Assembly: GCA_963082975.1 (NCBI GenBank)
Contig: OY720346.1
Coordinates: 30,622,720 to 30,686,719 of the forward strand
DNA from: Labia minor
Taxonomy: Eukaryota; Arthropoda; Insecta; Dermaptera; Spongiphoridae
Reading direction: 5' to 3'
Length of the DNA stretch: 64,000 nt
The translations under genes were made by a program, and so were the position numbers. Under the pieces are notes generated by a model. The model did no database searches. It was not told the origin of the DNA and saw only the letters and a list, made by a program, of their open reading frames with translations. Positions 39,573-51,600 of this stretch are shown here, in pieces. The first letter of the stretch is position 1. Every line of letters begins with the position of its first letter.

Positions 39573-40249
39573 GTAAACATCTCTCTCTCTCTCTTTTAAT
39601 GATTTAAAATCATAATTTATAATTAAAACATCAGTGAGTGATATTAAGACATTTAAAATTATATTTTATTTTTAATTTTTATTTTTAATATTTAAATTTT
39701 TAGAAAATTCATTAAATAAATATAATTTCATCTTTTATACACAGTGGTAAGTTTATATATTTATTATTTTTGATTTCATCACAATAATCTGATATTTAAA
39801 CTTGTTTTCTTATTTATTTCTTATTTATTTTAAAAGCAATAATCATATATATATATTTAATCTTCAAATTTATATGAAATTAATTTATTAAAGGAGTTGG
39901 GGCTGAGAAATCAATCTTTTACCTAAAAACAAAACTCATTTTATTTTTTTTTTATTAAAATAATTAATTAATCAACAATTCAAATTATAAAATATCTAAG
40001 AATATGAGAAATATAATTAAATAATTCTTCTAGTGGTTAGCTTCTTTTAGTTTTAGTTTATTCATATTATTTTATATTATTTACTTACCTAGCTATACAT
40101 AGCTATAATATATTAGAAGTTTTATTTTTTAAATATATACATTATTATTGCATCTTCGCTGCATTTCACTATCTTAAATTATCTTAAATTTAAAAAAAAA
40201 TTTATATGATTTAATTGTAAATTAACAATTAAGAAAGAATTTAATTTTG

Positions 40250-40290
<41 letters not shown>

Positions 40291-41149
40291 TCTTCTATTT
40301 AGAAAAACAAATGATATATTAATTTAAAAAAAAAATTATACATCAACTATTAATGAATTTATACAATTACATTAAGCAAAAAATGAATTAAATCAAAAAA
40401 AAAATAAATCAAGAAATTTACGTATTTAAAAATATTTTAATTTAATTATACAAATATTTAATACATTTTTAATAAGATTATATTTTTTATTATCTTTAAC
40501 TCTAATTAGAAATAATAAATGAGTTTTTGTATTTTCTAAGAGATTCCAGATAATTTTTTCTAAATGAATATCAAAATATTGATATCAATTATATAAATCT
40601 TTAAGTTCAAATTATAGTATTTTAATTTTCATTATATAATGATAATTTATCAATGATGTATTTATTTACTAATAAATTGTAAAATAAAAAATCACATTTT
40701 AGATAAGGGAAATATTCAATACTAAAAAGAGTGATTATAAATGATCATAAACGATTTGATTTGACTATACTTTCTGAACAATGAATTAGTCAATTAATTT
40801 AGTAAATTAAATTTATTTAATATAAATGGAAATTTATAATAGGGCTCACCTCATCAATTTTGGCTCCTCAGATCATTTACCACAAAAGTGATGAATTTAT
40901 AACTTGAGTTCTCTGTAAACTGAAAAATAATTTTTAAGATATTAAAATTAATAGGAATTGGTGGTAGATAAAAAGTATCTTTCCTTTTATAAAAAAAATC
41001 TGGAGTGTCTCCACTCGACTATCTAGCAAATTGAATTGGATTAATTAACATATATTATATTTAAATTAAATTTAATTAATTATAAATTTAAATTAATAAA
41101 TAATATTTATTAAACCAGCGCGCGTTTGCGCGTGATTGGCAGTCAATGT

Positions 41150-41560
41150 GTTAAAAAATTAATTTCGGAACTTTCTGCGATTCAATCAAGCTGAAGTTTT
41201 ATACAATTTTTAATCATGTGAAAAACTATCAAACATATATCTTTATTTTTACGGTCAGTTTAGAGGAACAAAAAATGAAACCGTGGTAGGTAATGGTCCA
41301 CTTCCGAATGAGCTACATTTCTTAAAAGTAAAAAATAAAATGAATAATGCCCGTGTATCACATTTCATTATTCTAGCTCAAACCGTTTTTGCGTAATCTT
41401 GTCTATACACACACATATATACACACACAGACACACATTTTTCTCAACCTTTGTGAAAATGACTTAGGGAACTTCAAAAAGTATAAAAACATCAAAATCT
41501 CGACATCGAAAATTTTTGTGATCGCGATACTATCTTTGGCAAGATAGTAAAAATGCAGGG
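41150..41560 (+). repeat. Rep-D interspersed repeat with terminal hairpin
   Basis: The tail aaaatctcgacatcgaaaat followed by a 9-bp hairpin (tactatctt-tggc-aagatagta) and aaaaatg corresponds to the tail at 49560-49645, where the hairpin stem has a different sequence. A CA-rich stretch (acacacacagacacacat) precedes it in both. No ORF. Confidence 0.5.
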
Positions 41561-41714
41561 TATGATTAAAAATTAAATCTAGATCCACCCAGTGATCTAT
41601 TCATATTTGAGATCAAATCTAAGATGATAGCTGTACCAGGCCAATAAAAGAATTCTAAGATATGTTCCTATATTATAATCAAATTTTCTTTTAAAAAATA
41701 AATCTTCTATTATA

Positions 41715-42427
41715 TTAGTTTGGGGAAAAAGAAATCCATTATTTTTGCTAGAAATTCAAAACTTTATTTTAACATGCTTTGGATTGTCCGATTTGGGTAA
41801 AATATTCATCGTTTTGTTTGATAATTTGTTGCCATTATAAAGGTAACTTCATAATACCTATCTCAAAAAAGATTTCGTCTTTATTGGCGAAAAACTCTAA
41901 TAATCGATTTTCACAATCTCCTCTTGATTCTAATTTCTTATCACTCAGGAAGTTTCGCAATGCGAGAAAAAGGTGGTAATCGCTTGGTGCCAGATCCAAC
42001 CATGCTCGTAAGAGTTCTGGTGAATCACTACAGATGTGTGTGTTGGTCACTGTTTGAGCTGCTTCACCGCGCTCTCGTTTTCACAAAATATTGTCGTATG
42101 TCCCCCATTTCTCATTCCCAGTCTCCATCCGTTTAAGAAATGGGTTTCATTCTGTTTGGTCAAGGCTTCGAAGATGGAAATTTGATCCAACATGTTTTTT
42201 GGCGTTAATTGGTGTGGCACCCAAACATCTAGCTTCTTTTTGAATCCAACTTAGCGTAAATGGTTTAAAAATGTTTTATGATCAATCTTTAGCTCCTGGG
42301 TAATGCTTCGACTACTAACATACCGATCAACTTTAATAATTTCTGTGATCACTATCAATACTTTTAGACATATAGGTCACTAAAGCCATCTACGGACAAA
42401 ATAATGGATTTCTTTTCCCCCAAACTA
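41715..42427 (-). mobile_element. Internally deleted mariner element
   Basis: Terminal repeats TTAGTTTGGGGAAAAAGAA / TTCTTTTCCCCCAAACTA with a TA before the left end. The minus strand gives mariner transposase pieces in order: VSSRSITQELKIDHKTFLNH, KKKLDVWVPHQLTPKN, then LDLAPSDYHLFLALRNFLSD and ENRLLEFFANKDE with IMKLP. The APSDYHLF block carries the last catalytic Asp. At 713 bp against the usual ~1300 it lacks the amino end and the region of the first two catalytic Asp residues, and has stops, so it is dead. It lies in the presumed first intron of PAQR3. Confidence 0.82.
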
Positions 42428-42852
42428 TTATTTATACCTTTACATCTATTTCAAATCCTTCTTATGTAATTAATATACACTTTTAGTAAAACAAAATGAA
42501 ATTTTATCAATCATTTTAGATCGCCCTTTATTTTTTTATTTTTATTATTAATTTAATTTTTAATAAATAAGTTATTTACATGAAAATGAACGTGATAAGT
42601 GATGAGAATTGATAATTTTTAAAAATAATTAAAATATGTTTATATAATTTAATTTTAATTAACAATAAATTAATATATAAATTTCAATTCTCCCAATAAA
42701 AAAACATTGAACAAAAAATATTTTTAACACAAATATTTTTTTCTTATGTATATTTTTTTTTATTCAAAATCAATTAATCAAAGTAAATCAATTTTATATT
42801 ACCATTTAATTTATTTTTTTAGATTTTCTTTATTTGATTTTTTAATATTATT

Positions 42853-45800
42853 ATGAGACTACAAGCTGGAAATAATAAAATAGAAAAATTCAAAGTTCAT
42901 GAAGAAACAGAAGAAGAGCAATTGAAAAAAAATATTTTAAATAATGTAAGTAAGAATATATAATTATCTTTATACTATTGGTTAATTAACAGAACAGTAT
43001 ATATGTGTATAATATATCTTCTAAAATACAGGGTGATTATAAAAGGACTTTACAACTTTGAAAGCACATAGATATTTATTGAAATTACTTACAGAATTGA
43101 GAAAGGTGTCATTTTATTACAAAACACTTCAAGTTTAACATATGAGTGTCATTTTGATATGATGTGACTACAACAATTTAGTGACTTAGATAAGGTAACT
43201 CGTAGTGAATTCTGTGTCGAAATATTTGAACGGATAGAGGCAGACGAGACTTTCCTTAAGAAAATCATTTTTAGCGATGAGTCGACTTTTCATGTTAATG
43301 GCAAGGTGAACACTCACAATTGTAGAATTTGGGGTAGCGAGAATCCAAATGCAAGTATTGAACACGTTCGTGACAGTCCAAAAGTAAACGTTTTTTTGTG
43401 CCGTCAGTCATTTTAAAGTCTTCGCTAAAAACTATCAATAGAATTGTTTATCTTGATATGCTGGAAAACTTTTTAATCCCTCAGATCAATTGGATCAACA
43501 CTGCAGTTGCACAAGTTACAACTGATATGCTGAAACGAGTGTGGCAAGAAATCGATTATCGGTGAAATGTATGTCCCATTTTCAGGGGCAGTCACATAGA
43601 ACCAAAATGACACGCATATGTTAAACTTGAAGTGTTTTGTAATAAAATGGCACTTTTCTCAATTCTGTAAGTAATTTCAATAAATATCTATGTGCTTTCA
43701 AAGTTGTATTGTCCTTTTATAATCAGCCTGTATATTTCCTTTCCTTCCTTAACATCATATCTTTTATAAGTTACTATTAAAAGGATCAATATTCTTGCGA
43801 TTGTTTCTTTTCCTGTTTTTAATTTAGTTTTTTTTTATTCTTTCGATTTTTTAAAATCAAGTTTTTCAAGATTATTAAGATCCTCGTTTTATATGATAAA
43901 TTTTAAAAACAATTTCTCATCAGGCTTACATATACTTATATAGTTAAATAAAAATATTATATATATAAATAAATAATCAATTATTTTTTTACTTTGAATA
44001 TCCAACCGAAAGCATTTTTTAAATAGTTAAAAAAACTTCGAAATTATTATAATGATTCATTTATTATAAGTATTTAGGTATATGTGATTATTATGAAAAT
44101 TTAAATAATTCTTATAGTAACGTAAAAAATATAAAACGAAATAATTATGAAAATATGAATGATAATTCTATTCCATCTTTTTAAATTTAAATATAATATT
44201 TATTATTAATTCCTCTTACTTGAATATCTATCCTATCCTATTTCACTAAAATGAATGAATATATGAAGGAATTTTATTAACCCTGTAGAAAATATGTTGT
44301 AAAAACATTGTTACCTGTAATTTGGTTCATTTACGCTATTAATTTTCAATGAATGACTAAATGGAATCTTATGTACGAGAGCAAGTTAATAAGTTCGTGA
44401 CTTTTTGGATTTTTCGTCTCTTAAATTAAATTGCAACACCGCTCCTGTCAGCAGGCAAACATCAGTTGATTCCGAAATTGTCGAAATTTGAATAAGCTGG
44501 GTCTCTTAGTTTTTGTTTGACATCCATTAATAGCAGCCTACTTCGTGATTTGAGAAGAAAATAGAAAATAGTGAATTTCCATGAAAACCCATGGATTGGG
44601 ATACGAATTGCTCCTTCATCCGCCCTATTCTCCGGGTTTAGCCTTGAGTAACTATTTCTTGTTTCCAAACCTGAAGAAATGGCTCGGCGAAAAGATTTGA
44701 CTTCAACGATGAAACTATCTCACAAACAAATCTATTTTGATTTCCTCGACAAATCTTATTTTTGGGAAGAGATAAACAAATTCCAAAATCTGTGTTTCAT
44801 TCAAAAAGTCACAGACTTATTGACCTGCTNNNNNNNNNNNNNNNNNNNNNNNNNNNNNNNNNNNNNNNNNNNNNNNNNNNNNNNNNNNNNNNNNNNNNNN
44901 NNNNNNNNNNNNNNNNNNNNNNNNNNNNNNNNNNNNNNNNNNNNNNNNNNNNNNNNNNNNNNNNNNNNNNNNNNNNNNNNNNNNNNNNNNNNNNNNNNNN
45001 NNNNNNNNNNNNNNNNNNNNNNNNNNNNNTTAGTTAAGCAGTTAGTCAAATCTATCTATATATAATAACAATATACGAATATTTAAAATAATTTTGAATT
45101 TTTAAAATTATAGAAATCATAATTGAATGATTTTAATATTTTGTATTTATTAAGGGAGTTATTGATTAATATATACAGTAGAATATATATATATACCTAA
45201 AAGGGCGATTTCTTTATATTGCTGGTCCCACTATTGAAAATTTTTTAATAATTTAGTATCTACTTTTTACCTCATATAACAAAAATTGATTGATGTATGC
45301 GTCACACATATACATATGAATAATGAATACAGTGAATAAAACTTCCATGAGAAAAAGGGCAATCGAATAATAATTTCGTTGTTTATTTATAAATAAATAT
45401 TTTTTAAAATAACATTTGTTATTCTTATACTAATGGCTACAAGGTTATAATTTACATAAAACATTTTAAAAACTAAATATATTAAAAAAAAAATATCTTT
45501 ATAAGATTAAAAACTATAAGTAAATAAATGTGAATACACAATTATATATATATATAATTGGAGTTTTCGATTTCTAATATTTTATTATTAATATACCTAT
45601 TCTATAATAATTAATATAAAAACATGTTATAAATAAAATCTTGAATTTAAATTAATTGATATACCTACAATCTGTTTATTAATTTTATTCGAAGGTTAGC
45701 TATATGTATAATATCATTTTTTTTATTTAAATATTTGATTAATATTTAATTTTAATTTCTTTTAACAAATTTATTAATTATACATAAAAAATAGTAATTA

Positions 45801-46133
45801 GAAAAATATTTCCTTATTTAGCGACAATTTTTCAGAGATTTTAATATTTTTGAAATACATTTTCTCACATTATTAATTTACACCTTCAAAATAAATGAGA
45901 TCACTAGGTAATGGTTAATTTTTATAAATATAGAATCATCATTGAACTGGAAACAAGTGGAAACAACCTCTGCGAGGACAATATAGGTCTGAGGAAATTA
46001 GTAGTGCTTAGAAATCAGATGAAGTTTGCACTATATGAAAGGGTTATGAGATATGGAGGGTTGTTGTATTAAAGAACATTCAATATAATAAAATTTGAAC
46101 ATAATAATATCTGTATATCTATCAATCTATCAA

Positions 46134-46164
<31 letters not shown>

Positions 46165-48594
46165 CAGATTCGTGTAAACTTAAAACTTAATTAATACCAA
46201 TTATTCATAGTTAATTATTTATGAATTGTATATTTTTCATTATAACTAATAGATAATAATTTATTTCCATAGAGAGAGAATGAACGTTCTCTTTCATTAT
46301 TTAGCATAAAATAAAATAAATGGGACCTTTGTTGAAAACTTTCACATTGAATTAAAATTGTCTTTGAAGTTCAAAATGCTTAACCCAGAATATAAAATTG
46401 TTGATTCATCCCGGGGAAAGTTTGCAAAAATTGATAAATGGAGGATTAAAAAAAAATTTAGGAATAACATATTTCTTGAAAAAAACAAAATAATAATACC
46501 TAGTCATAATTATCTCTAAAATATGATTAGTACATTAGCATTTCAATTATTATTATTTAAAATATGTAGTATATGATAAATATGTATATTTCTTAGAATA
46601 TATTCCTATTTTGTATACTTACTGTATTAAAAAATAAACATCTTATACCCGCTTATATTAACTGTACAAGATAAATAAATAAAATAATAAATAAAGAATA
46701 TTAATTTAACTGCATATTTAGTATATTAACATAATCATGCGTCGTTTCTTTAAACATTTTCAAATTTTATAATTTTTATTAAATTGTGTTGACAAATAAA
46801 TATAATAATTGTAATGAAAGTGGTGAGGGGGAATATATTTGAAAAAATTCTTCAAAATATGAATTAACATTTTAATGCTCATCTTTACTTTCAATTTATT
46901 TATTATTTATTAATGGATATATAATAGTAAAGGGAATATTTTCACTGGAATACACGTTTTAAGGTTTAGGTAAATAATTTTCACATAATTTATGAATAAT
47001 TTTATTCTATATTTATTTTAAAATTTAAATATGATAACTAAATATTTTATTATTCAATAAATTTTTATAATTATTTATTATTTGGAGCTCGAGGTATTTC
47101 AGCAACAAAGGCACAATTAATTAAAATTATTACCTCTATTGAATATATAAATCAAGATATAATAATATAATTATTAATAAAATTAATTTTAATGATAATC
47201 GATATTGAAGTAATTAAAAGAAAATCAATTAAATACTGATATCTTCACCATATACATTTATTTATATTAATTATAATGAGAACGACTATAGACGTCATTT
47301 TTTTCAATATATCAATAAGAATTAGCCTTCAATTGCGTCAAATTGATTTTTATTTTATTGTTAATTCCAATATTACCTTACTATTCAATATATACAAAAA
47401 TGTTAAAAAAAAAATAGTCATGAGTGGCCGATTTTTCTCAAATTTTTAGGGTTTTTTTTAGCAGATTTGCAGATTATACATGAATGTCCTAAAAATACAT
47501 AATGTCAACTTTATTATTAATATTTAATATAAAGGTGCTTCAGTAATTTTGCAAGGTAGTTTACATCAGGGGTCGGCAAACTTTTTTAGGAAAGGGTCAA
47601 GTATAAAAATTTTAAAGATCTAAAGATTAAAGTTAGAATATACATATTTTAAAGTTTTTTTTAAATTTTACTAACCTGAAGAAGAATCTAATAAAAAAAT
47701 TTTATTACTATAAAATTTTCATTCACAAAATATTTTCAATTACAAAAAATGTATTAATAATAACATGTATGTATAATATATATATTTTGTACCTATACTC
47801 GTACAATGATATCTATAAATTGCACAGTTTCATTTATTAATAAATATATTGCTAAGAAATTAACGTAAAATGACAATATTTATCCTCGGGCCGGATAAAA
47901 AGAGATGGTGGGCCGGATTTGGGCCGCGAGCCGTAGTTTACACCACCATCTTAAAAATTCATTTTATTACTCCACTTAAGTTAACATCATCAAACAAAAA
48001 GAAATAAAATAAAAACCAATGATTTCTTCGAGGAAGAACCTACAATGAAAAATTATTAATTATTGAATTAAATCTCTTTGAATTGTATATTTAAAATCTA
48101 CAAGAGATATGAACTACCTGTGACTTAAACTAACTAGTAGCAGTAAAAAGGACTACCAATCTTAAAGATAATAAATCATTATCGGTTCCTCCGAGCCGCC
48201 GTTCGCTAATAAAGAAATATGTTTAATGTAGATATATTAATTATTTGTTTATTTATTAATTAAAAAATTCAAAATCTTTTATCATTTACGTTTCAAAAAA
48301 TGAGGAAATTAATTGTTGTTTTTTAAAAATTTTTTAAAAAATTGATTGGTATTATAGACCCTTGATGGTCTGAGTCAGGGATGTCAATCAAACTCGCGGC
48401 CCGGCCAATATATCGGCAAATATTTCAATTTTTTCAATATTGTTCTAAATAAGCGGGAGTGTCCTCCCCTAGACTTTCCCGCATATAAATAGGTATAAAG
48501 AGTTGTGAATGAATATTTAGAATGTGTAAACTTGGTATTGATAAAGAGCCAGTTCGTATTAGTTTATTGGTGTCAAATTTGATATTTGGTAACA

Positions 48595-48625
<31 letters not shown>

Positions 48626-51600
48626 TAAAGTGCTACTTCCGGTTAACTGATATTTTAAATGTAAAAAAAACAGATATGGATATAATATAAATATTTTTAA
48701 TTTTATTTTATTTATAATATATAAGGGCTGGCTGTGACGTCATGAAGTGCTGGGTGACGTCATATAATTTTAAATTAAGAAAAAACTAATGAAGATGATT
48801 TTTCTCGAGGATAAAACCAATACAAAGTGCATAACACGTGGAGATATGTCCTCACGTGAAATTTGATATGAAAATAACCCTTCACTTCCTCTCTTCGATC
48901 GGCAATACTAGCACTTCCGGTTTCCGGATTTGCACCAAAAGTTGATCAATTCATCCTACTGATGTATTAAGTAAATATACCAAATTTCATCAAAATCCAT
49001 TGAGCCGTTCAGGCTGTACACATCTATACGGACGGACGGACAGACGGACAGACATCATGCTAAAAATACTATTTTCTGTTAAGAAAATGCATGATTCGTG
49101 GAGATATGTACCTAAAAATATCCATAGGTGAAATTTGGTGTGAAAACAATACCTCCCTTACTATCGTCGGTCGGTAAAAAAGAAACGCTACTTGTATAGG
49201 TAAAATGTCACTTCCGGTAGTCAGATCATGATGAAATTTGGTATCTGAATTTTTTTCATATTTTTAAATCTATATACAAAATATGAAGCAAATATCTCGA
49301 AGCAAACTGGTACTTTACTTGAAAGGTAAACGCAACCAGTGTAGGTAAAGTACCACTTCCGGTTAACCGATTTTGACGAAATTTTGATAGAAATCTACAA
49401 ACTGTGAATAATATCGGTGTACCAAATTTCGAAGTCCTAGCTTGATTAGTTTTTGAGTAAATTTGCTTACAGACATTACATACATACATACATACATACA
49501 TACACACACACAGACATAATTCGAAAAATGGTATTTTCCGACTCAGGGAGGTCTAAAACGTCAAGATCTATCGAAATCTCGAAGTCGAAATTTTTGACGA
49601 TTCCAATACTTCCCTTATACGAAGTATGCGGGAAAGTAAAAATGGCAAAATGTTTTTCGCGATCAGACTTTCGACTTTTTTTTAAAAAATTTTCAATTTG
49701 TAAACCTTGTTTGTTTGGCCCAAGTGTACCTATGAATTTGTCATCCCTGGTCTGAGTGTTAAAATATTTGTAATCCTTCATTCTTCTATTATTAAAATTT
49801 AATTTCTAGCAATCAAGCAAATATCTTTTAGATTTATTAATTTATTCTAAAAGTTATCATTTTTTAATTAATTTAATAAAATTGGATAAAAATTTTTTTT
49901 CTGATTAAGAAGGAATAAGATTTTTAAAAAACATCTTTTAAATCAAGTTAAAATTATTATATCAAAAAAATGAGTATAATTAGTTTAAAATCCTTTTTTC
50001 ATAAAAATTATGTGGCCATTTTCAATGTACAAAAAGTCATACTTAAATATGTAATTTGAATGAAATTTCAAAGGCTTTGGTAAATAAAAAAAAAATCTGT
50101 TAAAATAGTAACTATAATTATATTTATATTATTTACAAAGAAAAACAAAAATTCTCTATATATTTCCAAATAAAAGTGAAATTACATTTTATTGTTTATT
50201 AGATATATATATGATATTTATTCAAGTATATAAATATTTTCTTATCATTTAAATGTTTTATTTCACTTACAATAATAATATAATAATCATTCTAATAAAT
50301 TTTAATTTTTATTTCTTTTTGTTTATTCTAAAAAACACAAAATTTTTGCCACCATTCAAATTAGACCTCATTTAAACCAAAGTGTATGAATTTTTGAGTC
50401 CTAAATATAAGTATATATTTAATTATTGCTACTGTTGTTAAAAAAATTTGTAGGATAGATAAAATTTAAAAACAATTATTTACATATTTGTTTATATTAT
50501 TGCAGATACATTTAAAAAAAAGCAAAAGCAAAATAAAAAAAATTAATAATAGTTTAGAAACTTTCTCTATGAGTTTGCAAATTTTAGACTGGATTAAATC
50601 CATCTCTCCCTCTTTCTTATAAATGTATAATTAAAAAAAAAAGAAAAAAAATAGAAATTTTTTAAAGTGTTATTCTATTAGTCAGCAATTTTGAACAGCA
50701 CTAACCTATATACCTGTATTATTATTATTATTATTACCTATCGTATTTTTGTTTTTTAATATTATCAGTTTGTAATAAAAATCAGTTTGTAATAAAAAAA
50801 AGAATTATTTCTGACTCAATATATATTATTCATATTATATTTATCTAATCAAGCGATCAAAATTGTCTCTTGATCTTGAAAATGACTAAGAATTTTGATA
50901 AAATTAATATTTTATTAGTATTTAGGTTTTTATATTTATTTAGTAAAATAATTTTAATCTCCTATAATAATATTAATTTCATATTGCATTTTTAATACCG
51001 GGACAGCATGGGCATTTTAGTAATGTTGAAGATCTGAATGTGTGTTTGTGTTTGTAATAGTTTCACAATAATTTTATTTCAATCAATATATTAAAACCTT
51101 CATTTTTGTGTATTCTTCTTTAGTTTTTAATTTAATCAATAAATTAATTACTTACTAAGTAGATTAGATATTGATAAAATTTATAGCCTATTTTCAAATA
51201 TATGACTACTCTGAAAAAATTTCCTTGTAATCGGCCAAGCCAATTTTGGGACTAAAGCCTAAACAATTTCCCAGGCAGGCAGAGAGGGACGAATAATTCT
51301 AATATTTAATTTGGTTCTCCAGGTCATGAAACGTAAAGATATGTAAAAATTTATAAATTCAAACCCATGAACAAACAAAAAGATATAGTTATTTATTTAA
51401 ATGTTAAGTTAATTCATAAGGGCGATAAGAGAGAAAGATTAGTTAATTAATTGATTTAATAGATTTAACTGAGGACATTAATTGAAATATTTTAATATAT
51501 TATATAAACTAAAATTAAACTTTAAATTATAAAACTTAAGAAGAAGAATAATCGGTTAAGTTTCAAGTTTATTGATAAAATAGCTTTTTGCGTATTTCGG

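Larger units (their letters stand above)
48376..49749. mobile_element. hAT element/MITE with 8-bp target duplication, stuffed with other repeats
   Basis: The ends CAGGGATGTCA and TGTCATCCCTG are flanked by the identical 8-mer GTCTGAGT (48368-48375 and 49750-49757). Near the ends, actcgcggcccggcc and gtttggcccaagtg are typical hAT subterminal sequence. Between about 48590 and 49645 the body consists of Rep-C and Rep-D copies, so later insertions now make up most of its 1374 bp. Confidence 0.8.

Noticed and set aside
44679-45065. Frames spanning the N run
   Set aside because: They are artefacts of the 200-base assembly gap.
49485-49512. (CATA)n/(CA)n stretch as a satellite
   Set aside because: It is the internal simple repeat of Rep-D, also seen in another form near 41405.
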